A stretch of 64,000 bases of DNA from Planctomycetota bacterium (GTDB lineage Bacteria; Planctomycetota; Phycisphaerae; SM23-33). The notes beneath the pieces were generated by a model. That model was not told where the DNA came from, did no database searches, and saw nothing but the letters and a program-made list of their open reading frames with translations. Position 1 is the stretch's first letter; the number at the start of each line of letters is the position of its first letter. A program made the position numbers and the translations under genes. The stretch spans positions 34,673 through 98,672 of the forward strand of contig DAOVZK010000004.1 of assembly GCA_030635145.1 (NCBI GenBank), read 5' to 3'. Below are positions 47,558 through 58,600 of the stretch, piece by piece.

Positions 47558-48663
47558 AGCTCAAGGCTGCAGATGTCCTTGATGAAGTTGTCAGGAGAGA
47601 TGGTTGCGTATTTACCTTTAAACGTTCCGGTGTCCTGCATCAGGGTGACCCATGTTTTCATTCCCGATATCCAGCTGTCAGTCGGTTCGGCGAGGTATGA
47701 AATGGTCGGAACCGACATCACCTCGACTTCGCGTGGATTTTTCGTCCACCGGGAGGCGCAGTCGATAGCGGTGCCCTGATTATCCTGGATAAGCTTCGTG
47801 GCGAGTATGATGCACTTGAGTAAAGCTTTGACGGCGTCGGGATGGTCTTCGAGAGTTTTGACGGTGGCGCTGACGCAGCAGCATGGGTGGTCGACCCACT
47901 TGCCGTTCGGGGGCAGATCGCGCAGTTCGGCGACTACCTTACCGAGCTTCTTATGTACAGCTACTGCGACAGGGGGCTGATGCATTACGAAACCGTCGAT
48001 GGCTTGACTTTCGAGAAGTGGTAGGGGGCTTTTTTCGCTCATCATGTTGATGAGGACCACGCGTGCGTTTTTGTCGGCGGGGTTTTGGGAAAATGGTATG
48101 CCCGCGGATTTCAGGGCACCGACAAAAACGAGTTTGGCGACGGCGGTGGGGGCTTTGTATCCGATTTTCAGTGGCCTTTTGCCGTTTTTGGCGGCTGCGA
48201 CGAAGGAGTCCCAGTCGTTGATTTCGCTGCCGGTTCGCATAACAAGCATATCACCGTCGGTTTGCAGCGGACAGATGATCTTAAAGGGCTGACCTTTGTC
48301 GGCGAACTTGGCGACGGCTGCGACACCGCCCAAACCAATGTCGAGTTCGCCACGGGTCATGGCGGCGGGCATTCTGCTGCCACCACCAACTTTCACAAAT
48401 CGCAGCAATGCAAGCTTCTTACCATTTTCGATAAGTTCGTAAACTTCCCGCGGTTTGACTTCCTTAAGATAGGGCAGCGATGCTTTTTTGAAGCGCTCGC
48501 CCTCCAGGGCAGCTACGAAAAGGGCTAATTGATGGTCGTGCCCCACATGGCCGACCGTAAGCATAACGGGTGCGCTATCGGAGGGATCCTGAGGCTGCGA
48601 CGATTTGTTACATCCTAAAACCGCGATCACAATAAACGAGAACAACAGCATCTTGCTTTTCAT
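47506..48663 (-). CDS. ABC transporter substrate-binding lipoprotein, NitT/TauT type
   Basis: Signal/lipobox 'VIAVLGC'; 'LDIGLGGVAAVAKFADKGQPFKIICPLQTDG', 'VMHQPPVAVAVHKKLGKV'. Confidence 0.8.
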   Translation of the reverse strand: MKSKMLLFSFIVIAVLGCNKSSQPQDPSDSAPVMLTVGHVGHDHQLALFVAALEGERFKKASLPYLKEVKPREVYELIENGKKLALLRFVKVGGGSRMPAAMTRGELDIGLGGVAAVAKFADKGQPFKIICPLQTDGDMLVMRTGSEINDWDSFVAAAKNGKRPLKIGYKAPTAVAKLVFVGALKSAGIPFSQNPADKNARVVLINMMSEKSPLPLLESQAIDGFVMHQPPVAVAVHKKLGKVVAELRDLPPNGKWVDHPCCCVSATVKTLEDHPDAVKALLKCIILATKLIQDNQGTAIDCASRWTKNPREVEVMSVPTISYLAEPTDSWISGMKTWVTLMQDTGTFKGKYATISPDNFIKDICSLELCKQAYEELQSSGALKK

Positions 48664-48694
48664 TTTCTTGCCCCTTTCTGGTGCATATGTTGTA

Positions 48695-48725
48695 AGAAAA
48701 CCACGCCCAGAGGACGTGGTTTTCT
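48695..48725 (-). terminator. Intrinsic terminator/hairpin after symporter operon
   Basis: AGAAAACCACG (48695-48705) / CGTGGTTTTCT (48715-48725), 11-bp perfect stem. Confidence 0.55.
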
Positions 48726-48816
48726 ATGGTTTAATAAAAAGCCAGCAGCGAAACATAAGAAAACCGCATGACATCTCATTCGTAAAATGCTCTGATGTTC
48801 AGTCAGCTACTATTAA

Positions 48817-50499
48817 TTAATAGCCATGCACTTCTTTCGCAAGAAACTTTTTAATATGCTCAGGTGTCTTATTCTTGGTGATAAGAGACACGATGATATT
48901 TGCCGCGACAGCCAAAGGTGCGCCTATCCATGCAAAATACCAGGGGTTCACATACATATTCATGAATTCTTTTGCAGGAAGTACAACACCATATTTACCG
49001 CACACAAAGTAAAGCAGTGCGAGAATCGCAACGCCTGAACCGACAATAACGCCTGCCCATGCTCCGGTGCGATTTGAACCGCTCCACCAGATGCCCAGCA
49101 GGAACAGCGGGAATATTGTACATCCGGCCAGTGAGAATGCCAACGCAACCAACTGTGCGATCAAAGCAAGATTTAGCAACGCCACAATAGCAACGCCAGC
49201 TGCCATCAGGATTGTACCCGTTCGTGCCATAAGCATCTGTTTTTGCTGGGAAGCTTCAGGGTTGATTACTTTGAAATACAAGTCGTGGGCAAATGCAGAT
49301 GCTCCCGCGACAAGCAAACCCGATACTGTTGAAAACGCTGCGGACACAGCACCTGCCGCCAGAAGACCGACGATTATCGGCCAGACGTCTCCTAGCTGGG
49401 CCGCGTAAACAACGATAGCGTCCTTCGCAAGTTTTCCGCCTTCAGGATTCGAAGACAGGATCTTTGCGTATGAGGCGTATACCGGAGCACTCCAGTAAAG
49501 CAGGCAGATAAAGAACAAACCCCATACGACGGACCAGCGAGCATCTTTTGCACGCGGAACAACATAGAATCGCTGAATAACGTGGGGCAGACCTGCGGTA
49601 CCAATCATCAGCGAGAAGCAGAGAGCCAACCACTGGAAAGCACTCATGCCCGTTGCAGGATCCCACGGCATGGCATATTCCGGGGATGGTAGTATGGCAA
49701 AGTCCTGGCCCATACGGTTCACCAGACCTTTCACCGGCTCGAGACCGTTTACGATGTCTGATACAACTCCACCATTACTTATCTGCGGAATAAAAGCGCA
49801 GTATCCGAATTTCTGGGCAAGAATGAATAAGGGGATCATGAATGAAATTATAATAATTACATACTGAATCTGCATGTTCTTGGTAACACCAAGCATGCCG
49901 GAAATCAGCGTATAGGTAAGTACTACTGATGCCCCGATAATTACTGCCCACATGTAATCAATTCCAAGGATCCATTTGAACATCAGGCCGATACCGGCAA
50001 ACTGACCCACGCAATAACAAAACGAAATGCAGATCGCCAAAGTCGCACCGACGGTGCGAAGACCTTTTGAATAATAACGGTCGCCGATAAAATCGCTGGC
50101 AGTGTATTTACCATAACGCCTTACCTGACTGGCCATGAGAATGAGCAAAAGTACATATCCGCCCGTCCATCCCACAACGTATGACAACCCGTGATAACCG
50201 GAACCATACAGAATAGCAGCCATACCCAGAAAAGAAGCCGCACTCATCCAGTTCGAAGCGATAGCCATCCCCGCCCCCACCGGTGAAATCTTTCTACCTG
50301 CAGCCCAGTAACTAGACGTGTCTTTTGCCCGGTTGAATATACCGACAAGAATAAAAATAGCCAATATTCCGATAAGCAGAATAGCTGGAAATAGTTTGAA
50401 TTTTCCTTCAAGTTCTGTTGCAGAACCTGCGGCAAATACGTTGCTGCTTAAGCCCAGCAAGATTACCGCAAGAACACTTATTTTAATTAACTTAGACAT
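48817..50499 (-). CDS. Sodium:solute symporter (ActP-like, acetate/monocarboxylate)
   Basis: 560 aa; 'YWAAGRKISPVGAGMAIASNWMSAASFLGMAA', 'GTAGLPHVIQRFYVVPRAKDARWSV'. Confidence 0.88.
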   Translation of the reverse strand: MSKLIKISVLAVILLGLSSNVFAAGSATELEGKFKLFPAILLIGILAIFILVGIFNRAKDTSSYWAAGRKISPVGAGMAIASNWMSAASFLGMAAILYGSGYHGLSYVVGWTGGYVLLLILMASQVRRYGKYTASDFIGDRYYSKGLRTVGATLAICISFCYCVGQFAGIGLMFKWILGIDYMWAVIIGASVVLTYTLISGMLGVTKNMQIQYVIIIISFMIPLFILAQKFGYCAFIPQISNGGVVSDIVNGLEPVKGLVNRMGQDFAILPSPEYAMPWDPATGMSAFQWLALCFSLMIGTAGLPHVIQRFYVVPRAKDARWSVVWGLFFICLLYWSAPVYASYAKILSSNPEGGKLAKDAIVVYAAQLGDVWPIIVGLLAAGAVSAAFSTVSGLLVAGASAFAHDLYFKVINPEASQQKQMLMARTGTILMAAGVAIVALLNLALIAQLVALAFSLAGCTIFPLFLLGIWWSGSNRTGAWAGVIVGSGVAILALLYFVCGKYGVVLPAKEFMNMYVNPWYFAWIGAPLAVAANIIVSLITKNKTPEHIKKFLAKEVHGY

Positions 50500-50517
50500 T
50501 AAACTCTCCTTATAGAA

Positions 50518-51264
50518 TTATTTTTCAGTAAAACCGTATTTAGCGTTAATTTTGTCGATCAGTATTGCATAGGTAAGACATAGCAAGACAAAGAGGATCA
50601 ACAAAAACTGAGCTGTGTACCAGTAATGGAATGGAAATCCCAAAAACTTTGCTTCAGTCAAAGGTCCACGGTTATGAACTAAAAAAAGTTCCATAATTCC
50701 AGGCAAAGCAACTTTACTTTTATCGCTTAAAACCGCTGGGTTTTCTGATTTAAGAGAAGTCGGCAGCAGATCAATCATCAGCTTATCAAAGCCCGTATCA
50801 GCTAAACCGATGGAGGCGGCGACAATTTTGGTGTCTGCTTTACCCCCATTGTAATTTGCAAGTACCGCTTTTTTATCGGCTGGTAGTAGAGAGTTTACTG
50901 AGTAGCAGAGTGCTTCTTTCAAAATAACTTTGTCTTTATCGCTAACAGCGATATTTTTACCAAGCACAGACAAAACCGATCTGCTGAACTGTTTCTGTGC
51001 ATCAGCATCTGCGTTTCCGCTTACGACGCTTGGCCACACCTTTTGGAATGTTTTATAAGCCGGTTCCGGTGTTGCTTTGCATGTATATAAAAGCAAGAAC
51101 TGGAACCCGAATACCGCGACAAGCCAAATGACTAGCATGACAGAGATCAATTTCATGTCGGCTCGTGCGTGCGGCGACTTGGGCCTAAAAAAGTTAACAT
51201 CGTACTTGCTGGGGCCAGAAGATTGAGGGTCTTGCTGATCTTTTCCCTGTGCATCAGTCATCAC
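50518..51264 (-). CDS. DUF4212-like symporter small subunit with extra central domain
   Basis: 248 aa; TM1 'LISVMLVIWLVAVFGFQFLLLY', ~130 aa insertion, then 'FLGFPFHYWYTAQFLLILFVLLCLTYAILIDKINAKYGFTEK'. Confidence 0.75.
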   Translation of the reverse strand: MMTDAQGKDQQDPQSSGPSKYDVNFFRPKSPHARADMKLISVMLVIWLVAVFGFQFLLLYTCKATPEPAYKTFQKVWPSVVSGNADADAQKQFSRSVLSVLGKNIAVSDKDKVILKEALCYSVNSLLPADKKAVLANYNGGKADTKIVAASIGLADTGFDKLMIDLLPTSLKSENPAVLSDKSKVALPGIMELFLVHNRGPLTEAKFLGFPFHYWYTAQFLLILFVLLCLTYAILIDKINAKYGFTEK

Positions 51265-51298
51265 GTGACTCCTTCAGCGGTTAAATTTTCGATATAAA

Positions 51299-51325
51299 AA
51301 TCCGGATTGTCCGTCAATCCGGATT
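51299..51325 (-). terminator. Intrinsic terminator-like hairpin
   Basis: Minus strand AATCCGGATTG-acgga-CAATCCGGATT followed by TTT; lies after the 51605-54526 gene. Confidence 0.55.
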
Positions 51326-51604
51326 AAGAGACAAATTTGCTACAAACAGAAACAGCCGCATCCTCTATGGAATAAGGTAGAAAGTATATGAAATACGCAT
51401 TAATTTGACAAACACTTTATCTCAGGTATATCAGGTATTTTTTATGTTAGAGCATTGAAAAGTTGAGAGTTCGTGTTTTTGCGATGCGGATTTGTTCGTG
51501 GCAAGGAAGAAATATGAGGCATATTACCTATATTCTGAAATGTTTCTGACGCCGCCACGGGCAAAGCAAGCCAGTAAAAAGCGAACTGTCAAGTTTGATA
51601 TGCT

Positions 51605-54526
51605 CTAACCTGTCCCAGTGAAATCAAAGCTGATTCGTTTCTGGATATTGGTGATTTGTGCAAAGGTTTGTTTGAGCATAGTTTCTTCAATATGCGTCAA
51701 TTCTTTCGGATTTATGTTGTTGTTCGGCTGGGAGTTCTGACCAAGCATCTGGGTCTGATGTTTAAATCGCATTTGCATCAGATAGTTATAGGAAACAACC
51801 GTCTCGTCGTAATCAGCCTTTTTGACTATATTTTTCTCGTATAGTTTGTCAAGGCGGTCCAGTGTGTTTGTTTCGTACACTCCGTTGTTGAGCGCATAAA
51901 GCCTCGCGAAGTTTACTATCGGAAGCATTGATTCTTTGATATCAAACGTGTTGGGCTTGTCACCCGATGACTCGAGAACAATCTTGCCGAACATTCCGAT
52001 AGGCGGTTTGTAATTCAGAGCATCCAGTGCGAAATGCTGGAAGAACGGCGCATTGTTGTTCAGTAAGTTGAAGATATGCTCACGCAATTCAACTGCCAAG
52101 CCTTCTTCACCAAAGACCGAGCGAAAATCAAAAAAGATATTGAACTCTCTAAAATCCTGCGGTGCAGCTTCTGCTATCCACTCCTTGAACTGTTCCTTCC
52201 AGCCGGCTAACGGCATGCACCACTTTGGATTATTCGCCATCACTTCGCCGTTGCAGTACTTGTAGCCGGTTTCATTCAGCCAGTCGCAGACTTTTCCACC
52301 CAGCTTCAGGAAATATTCCTGCACGCTGCTGTTTTGCTCCGCCGAAACATCTTCATAGATAATTGCATTATCCTGATCGGTAAACAGTGTCTGCTCTTGT
52401 CTTCCCTCGCTGCCCAAAGCCATAAAGGAGAACCGAACCGGAGGTTCCCCCAGCTCATCGAGAGCAAACTGAATGTATTTTTCAACAATCGAATCCGAAA
52501 CCGCAGTAATTATATGCATAATGCTCTTGGATTTTGCCCCGCTTTCAACCAGGCTTTTGACCAATTGCGGCTGCCTCTTATGTGTCTCTACTATCTTATC
52601 AACAGAGCTGGCTGAATGGATTTCATGAAACATGAATGTTGAAGAATAGCGATGCAGCAAAAGAATATCACTGTTGCGGACAATACTGCGAACCCGGCCG
52701 GTATTGTTTTTAACAGCGAGGTGTTGTACGCCATGCTCCTGCATCATTAAAATGGCTTCAAAGACCAAAGTGCTGTCAGAAATTGTGAGCAAAGGTGAAC
52801 TCATGATCGTGCAGGCCGGACTATTAACATCGATAGCTTTGCCTACCGCACGCTCACGAAGATCATGATCTGTCACAATACCAACAACATCTCCTGCTTC
52901 AGCAGTTAATAGTAATGCACTGTAGTCCCGCTTTGCCATCATTTCAGCAGCATTAGAAATTGACTGATTCATATCACAAAATATCGGCTCAGAAAGAAAA
53001 TGACTTATCGGCTCATTCAGATAAAGCAACGAAGACTGTAATTCGGCGATCAGGCTTTCTTGCTCTTTCTGGATGTTTTTTTGTTCGGTAATATCTTCCA
53101 CAATACCGTCATAATACCGAAGAATCCCATTTTTGTCTTTGAACTGCACTACGGACAGTAGCACTGCCGGCATAGAACCGTCTGTCTTTTGCAGCTGGAC
53201 GACTTTGTTTTCTATCTTACCTTTATCAGTCAGTTCATTGATGAAATTCTTGCGGTCCGCGTTATCATGAAAAAGATCCAGCAAGTTCACTTGGCTTAAA
53301 TCTTCAGTTGCTTCAATACCCAGAATCGACAATGCCGCCGGATTAGCTTGTATCAATCGACTATGCCTGCCTGTTGTTGCGCGGAAAACGCCGATGTTGA
53401 TAGCATTTGTTAATTGTGCATATTGTTGTCGCTGCTGGCCAAGTTCGTCTTCGACCTGTTTGTGCTGGCTGATATCCTTGGCAACAATGATGCTGCCGTC
53501 TTTGCCTGCAACCGATATGTTTGACATCGCCATAACCACATCAAACACTGTACCGTCTTTATGTTTGAGTCTGGCCTCGAACTGGGCGGGGACTGGCTGG
53601 CCGTTAACGAAGTTTTTTAAATATTCCCCCTTCGTCTCATCTTCTTCCAAATGCTCAGGCAGAATATCATGGATATCCAGATCGGCAAACTCATCTTTTG
53701 TGTAACCCAGCATATCCTGCATAGTCTGATTGGAAAAGACACACTTACCGCCCAAAGTCATGATTGTACCTTCAGTCGACGCTTCAACCAAAGTACGATA
53801 CTTTTCACGTGACTGATGCAAGTCAGCTTCGGCATGTAAACGCTGTCGCTCTATTCGGAAGCTCTGTTGCGTAATAAAAACAAGCAACATAAAAATAACT
53901 CCCGCAATCACAAGCGATATTACAACCAGCTTTCGGGTCAGCCGTGCAATCTCGAGCTTAACATCTTCTATGTAGATCCCCGTGCCGATAATCCAGCCCC
54001 AAGGTTCAAATCCCTTTACATAAGAGAGCTTTGGCACATCTTTGTCGGGGTCATCCTTCCACTGCCACGTATAGTCCACGTATCCTTGATTATTCTGCTT
54101 TACGGTATCTACAAAAGCGACAAAGAGCTTTTTTCCCTGCCTGTCCTTATAATCAGAAAGGTTCTTGCCTTCCAATTCCGGCCGATAGGGATGCATTATC
54201 ATTTTCGGTTCAAGGTCATTGATCCAGAAGTAATCTTTGCGTTCGGGGCCGTACCGCAAATGTCGGATTTCTGCAATAGCCTGTTTCTTCGCTTGGGCGC
54301 GCGTCATCGTTCCTTTTTGTTCTTCTTGGGCATACCTGTCCAGAATGCTCCAGGCAGAATCTGTCAGCTTGCGAATCATCTCCCGCTTGTGATCCAGACT
54401 ATTCTTCTCAAACGTCGGAACAAGAACAGCAAAGAATGTAAAAATAAATAAACCGATAGCAAGAATCGTCGGAAAAATGATCTTCATGAAAAAAACATAA
54501 CCTGCTTTTTTTTTGCTTTTCATCAT
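51605..54526 (-). CDS. Multidomain sensor: Cache-PAS-PAS-CBS-CBS-DUF294 nucleotidyltransferase-like
   Basis: 973 aa; N-TM and Cache-like 'RKDYFWINDLEPKMIMHPYRPELEGKNLSDYKD', PAS 'VFSNQTMQDMLGYTKDEFADLD', CBS 'ALLLTAEAGDVVGIVTDHDLRERAV', DUF294 'MALGSEGRQEQTLFTDQDNAIIYED'. Confidence 0.85.
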   Translation of the reverse strand: MMKSKKKAGYVFFMKIIFPTILAIGLFIFTFFAVLVPTFEKNSLDHKREMIRKLTDSAWSILDRYAQEEQKGTMTRAQAKKQAIAEIRHLRYGPERKDYFWINDLEPKMIMHPYRPELEGKNLSDYKDRQGKKLFVAFVDTVKQNNQGYVDYTWQWKDDPDKDVPKLSYVKGFEPWGWIIGTGIYIEDVKLEIARLTRKLVVISLVIAGVIFMLLVFITQQSFRIERQRLHAEADLHQSREKYRTLVEASTEGTIMTLGGKCVFSNQTMQDMLGYTKDEFADLDIHDILPEHLEEDETKGEYLKNFVNGQPVPAQFEARLKHKDGTVFDVVMAMSNISVAGKDGSIIVAKDISQHKQVEDELGQQRQQYAQLTNAINIGVFRATTGRHSRLIQANPAALSILGIEATEDLSQVNLLDLFHDNADRKNFINELTDKGKIENKVVQLQKTDGSMPAVLLSVVQFKDKNGILRYYDGIVEDITEQKNIQKEQESLIAELQSSLLYLNEPISHFLSEPIFCDMNQSISNAAEMMAKRDYSALLLTAEAGDVVGIVTDHDLRERAVGKAIDVNSPACTIMSSPLLTISDSTLVFEAILMMQEHGVQHLAVKNNTGRVRSIVRNSDILLLHRYSSTFMFHEIHSASSVDKIVETHKRQPQLVKSLVESGAKSKSIMHIITAVSDSIVEKYIQFALDELGEPPVRFSFMALGSEGRQEQTLFTDQDNAIIYEDVSAEQNSSVQEYFLKLGGKVCDWLNETGYKYCNGEVMANNPKWCMPLAGWKEQFKEWIAEAAPQDFREFNIFFDFRSVFGEEGLAVELREHIFNLLNNNAPFFQHFALDALNYKPPIGMFGKIVLESSGDKPNTFDIKESMLPIVNFARLYALNNGVYETNTLDRLDKLYEKNIVKKADYDETVVSYNYLMQMRFKHQTQMLGQNSQPNNNINPKELTHIEETMLKQTFAQITNIQKRISFDFTGTG

Positions 54527-54626
54527 TTGATATATTTCCTTTGCGTCTGCCTGTTTATTTTAATTAACGTCCTTCGGACGAATTTTGTCAACTCCACTTC
54601 AAAACGGTGTCAACAAAGACAAATTC

Positions 54627-55361
54627 CTATACAGTTAAATCATCCAAACCGACCAACTTCAAAAACGGCAATAGATGTTCTTGGTTTATCGTAAGCCCCG
54701 GATCCATAAGCCTTGGGGGAATCTCTCCGTGAAAATCACTGCCCGAACAAACCAGCAAGTCATTCTGTTTTGCACTTTTGAGCAATAGATGTGTTTCTTG
54801 CTGGGAATAAGGCTTATAGTTCGCTTCGATTCCTGCCAATCCGTACTCTTTCAATTCTATTAATAGATCGTCAAACTGCTGCTGGGTTCTGTATAAATAT
54901 AGAGGATGCGCCAGAAAAACGTGTCCGCCCGCATCATGAATTAGCGATATGGCGTCTTCAAATGGTATTAAACATGCAGCTTGAGATAATTCATGTCCGC
55001 CTAAACGGCATAATATGGATTTAAATTTATCAAGCTTTGCGTAAAACCCCGGATGCAAATGTTTATAGTTTCGTTCAAGTTCATGATGGAGTTGTTTATG
55101 GTTACTGTCAAAACCATACCCCAGCAAATGATAAATATGCCCTTGTTTATTAGCCGACATTTCAACACCGTTAATACATGAAATTCCTCGTCGTCTGGTG
55201 GCACTTTCAAATCGTCCAAGCCCGTCGATGTTATCATGGTCTGTCAGGGCCGCGTATTTTACCCCAGCATAAGCCAATTGATCCGCCAATATCTCAGGCG
55301 AAAACATTCCATCACTGAAATTTGAATGCAGATGAAAATCTATTTTAACAGCATTGCTCAA
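54627..55361 (-). CDS. PHP-domain phosphoesterase (TrpH/YciV-like)
   Basis: 244 aa; 'IDFHLHSNFSDGMFSPEILADQLAYAGVKYAALTDHDNIDGL', 'GSDFHGE'. Confidence 0.85.
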   Translation of the reverse strand: MSNAVKIDFHLHSNFSDGMFSPEILADQLAYAGVKYAALTDHDNIDGLGRFESATRRRGISCINGVEMSANKQGHIYHLLGYGFDSNHKQLHHELERNYKHLHPGFYAKLDKFKSILCRLGGHELSQAACLIPFEDAISLIHDAGGHVFLAHPLYLYRTQQQFDDLLIELKEYGLAGIEANYKPYSQQETHLLLKSAKQNDLLVCSGSDFHGEIPPRLMDPGLTINQEHLLPFLKLVGLDDLTV

Positions 55362-55629
55362 CGGTGACCTCTAATGAAATATTTAACTTAACTTTCGCCA
55401 TTCTACCATTCTCGCAATTCCAAATGCAAAAAGAAAAAAGAATTGTTGCCCTATGCCAAAATTGAGGTGCTAAACGAATGGGGGATACTTGATCATGACC
55501 CCTTCCCCGTGAATTAGAGCAGTTAACGATTAAGATGCGACGTGGGTTGGCGAGGACAAGGTTGCCAAGGACGCTGAAGCAGACATAGTAAGCTATGTCG
55601 ATCAAGCGGACGCAGACAACGCTGCCGTG

Positions 55630-58600
55630 CTACGATCCGAGGCGTTTGTAATATTCTTGCAGGGCCTCGCGATACTCGGCGGGAAATTTACCCTTCATTG
55701 CGTCGCTGATGTCGTCGCGGATTTGTTTAGCCCCGCCCGCCGACGTGTCGCCGGTGACTTCCAGCTTTTTACCAAACGATTTCCTGGCATCCTGCAAATT
55801 CGATATAACACCGCGCCGCCGTCGCAACGCGTTTTGATATTCCCCACGCTCCAGATCGTTCCTTACGCGGTTCATCAGCAGGATGGCTCGCGAGAGTTTG
55901 AACTTCGCGTAATTTCCCGTCTTGAATCGCACCTGCAGCCGCTCTGCCCGATTTACGATGTTCGCCTGTTTACCCGCCAACGCCTTTAGTTTTTGCTGAT
56001 CCTTCAGCCCCGCCGGCACAGAACCCTCAAGCCCCTCGGCCCCGGATCCGCTGAGTTTTCCACCGCCCGTCGCTCCGCCCGGGGGGTCTGTTGAAACGTC
56101 GTTGATTTGCCCCTTCTGGAAAGGGTCGCTGCTTAATCGCGTCGGAGTTCGCCGCCCGCCTTTCCCGACAGCTTTGTCTTCGACGTGCTCGCCCGACGCC
56201 TTGCCGGTTCTGCCTTCACCGCTACGCCCGCCGATTTCGCTCGTATTGGGCAGCTGATTACCAGTTACACCCTGTGCGTTCATATTCGAGATCGGCCCAT
56301 CGACCGCATCCCAGCCGATGCCTTTGTTACCACTCATCGCCGCCTTTGACGTCGTGTCGTCCATCTCCTCGAAAAGGTCTTCCTCTTCCTCGAGCAAATC
56401 ACCGACGAGGTCTTCTAACTCGGTGGGAAGTTCTGCGTTTTCGAAATTTTCCTGCAGCTCAGGCGATTCCATCTCCCACTTTTTGCGATCCGGTTCGTCG
56501 GGCAGCCACTTTTCGATATTGGCTGTCAACGTCTTAGCGTTTTCGACGCCGTTATTCTCGCAGGCGGTTGCAATTTCGACGCTTTGTTTCGCCAACGCAT
56601 CCTTCGCCATCGTCACATCCGTCTTGATCGACAGCAGTTCCTTAAGCAACGACGGATTTGCGAAATCCTGCTCGGCGAGCTTGGCGAAGTCGGCGAATTT
56701 TTCGTTGAGGAATTTCTCCCACTTATCCTCGAGGCTCGCAAGTTCGTGGAGCAATTTTTTATCGGCGTCAGTAAAATCGTCGAGCGATTTTTTGTTCAGC
56801 CGCTTCGCCGCCTCGATAATCCTCTGATGCTCGTCGATGAATTTCGCGAGATCATTTTTCAACGCCTCGCGTTTCGCTTGCATTGCATCTGGTGACAGGT
56901 CGGCGGCATCCTGAGAATTCAACGCGTCGGGTTTTTTCGCAACAAGCGTCGGCATGATGGCGAGCATATCCTGCAGGGCATTTATTATGCTGTTTTGCGT
57001 TGCCCCCAGCGCATCGCATGGTTTTAAAAAAAGTTGCGAAAGATCGGTTACCCCCGCGAGAGCGGCGGCTTGCTGGACAGCGGTGGGGGCTTCGTTTTCG
57101 GCGAGCAGTGCGATGGCGTGTTTAATGTCGAGCAGATTGCCATCGAACGGAAATTCGCTCTTCAGTGAGCGGAGTTTTGCGAGAATCGACTTTTGCCCCG
57201 CTTCGATTTCCGACGCCGTGGTGAGCATATCTTTCAGCGTTTTACTGCGTGATGCGATTGCCGTATTCACGCGATGTTGTGACTGAATTTTCAGCAACCG
57301 CAGCAATTCGTACTGCAACTGGTTGTATCGATTTTGACGCGATTTTGCGATATCCGCTTTGCTGCGAATGGTGATGGTGTACTTTTTCGTCATCGCCGTT
57401 TGCGGGTCGCCGAATTTTTCGCCCGATCTATTATCCGTAACCGTCGCAAAATAGACTACGGTATCGCCCACCTTACGCCCGGTGGGTTTCCACGTGTACA
57501 ACGTTGAAATTTTCTTCTTCCCGACGGTGGAGGGATTAAAATTTTCGACCGGTTTTGCTTTTTGCCCCGGTGAAGCGATCCAAAGTTCCAGACGCGAAAT
57601 TCCGTAGTCGTCGGTCGCACGAATTTTCATCGGCAAAACGTCGGTGGGTGAAATTTCGACATTTCGTTTCGGGGCGGTGAACTGAATTTTCGGTGCTGCG
57701 TCGGGAATTGCGGAAATGGGATAAAATCCATCCCCCTGCGCGCCGTTTTCGGGAAGTTGCAGCAACAATCGCCCCGACTTGCTGAAAAACTTGAACCGCA
57801 TTCCACCGTTGGCCTCGACGGGGAAATTGGAGATGAATTCTTCGCCATTAGCGTCAGCGGCGAGTGCTGCTTGGGTTCCGTCGGAAAATTCCACAATGCC
57901 TTTTGCAACCGGCGTCTCGAATGCAAGATTAATTTTCACTTGCGAACCGGCCGGTGCTTTTATCTCCGCCGATACCGGATCGAGTTCTGCGGTTTTAGGC
58001 TGCAGGCCGGTGTAATTGGGATAGGTGTACTCCGCGGTAAAAGTTTTGAGCGTCGGGTGAATTATAGCGACGGTGTACCACGGTTTGTCGGTCGGCCAGC
58101 GGGAATTTTTATTATTGGTCTTGTCATGAATTCTGACAAAATATTGAAGTGGCTCTCGCACGTTTTTGATGTGGTAAATGAAACGCAATGTATCGGGCGA
58201 CTTGTGCGAATCGGCGAACATGGCCCGCGGATGTTTTTGGCCTTCAATGACGACTTCGGGAATCAGCAAGTTTTTCGAAAGCCCGTCGTCGGAAATTGTC
58301 ACCGCGATGTCGAGCGACTCTTCGGGAAAAACCGATGCGTCACCGGGCGAAAGTTCGATAAGTTTGATGTCGTTGACTGCGGTTACATACGATGTTGGCG
58401 ACAGTGCGGCCTGGAGGCCTCTGCTGAAAATCGCAGGCTGAACGGCGGCGAAAACCAGCAGGGCGATAATTGCCGCTCCCGCCACAATTAAACGGCGGAC
58501 GAGTTTCTTTTTGGCAGGGCGGATGCTTTGGGAAAGATCGACGCGGGTGGCGTGGCGGTTAGATTCGTTGATGGCGAATTGCACCAGGTCGCCGCTGACT

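Noticed and set aside
55345-55629. Possible IS/transposase remnant ('MIDIAYYVCFSVLGNLVLANPRRILIVNCSN')
   Set aside because: Resembles a repeat or transposon end (gggggatacttgatcatgacccc), but no transposase motif or inverted ends could be confirmed by eye.
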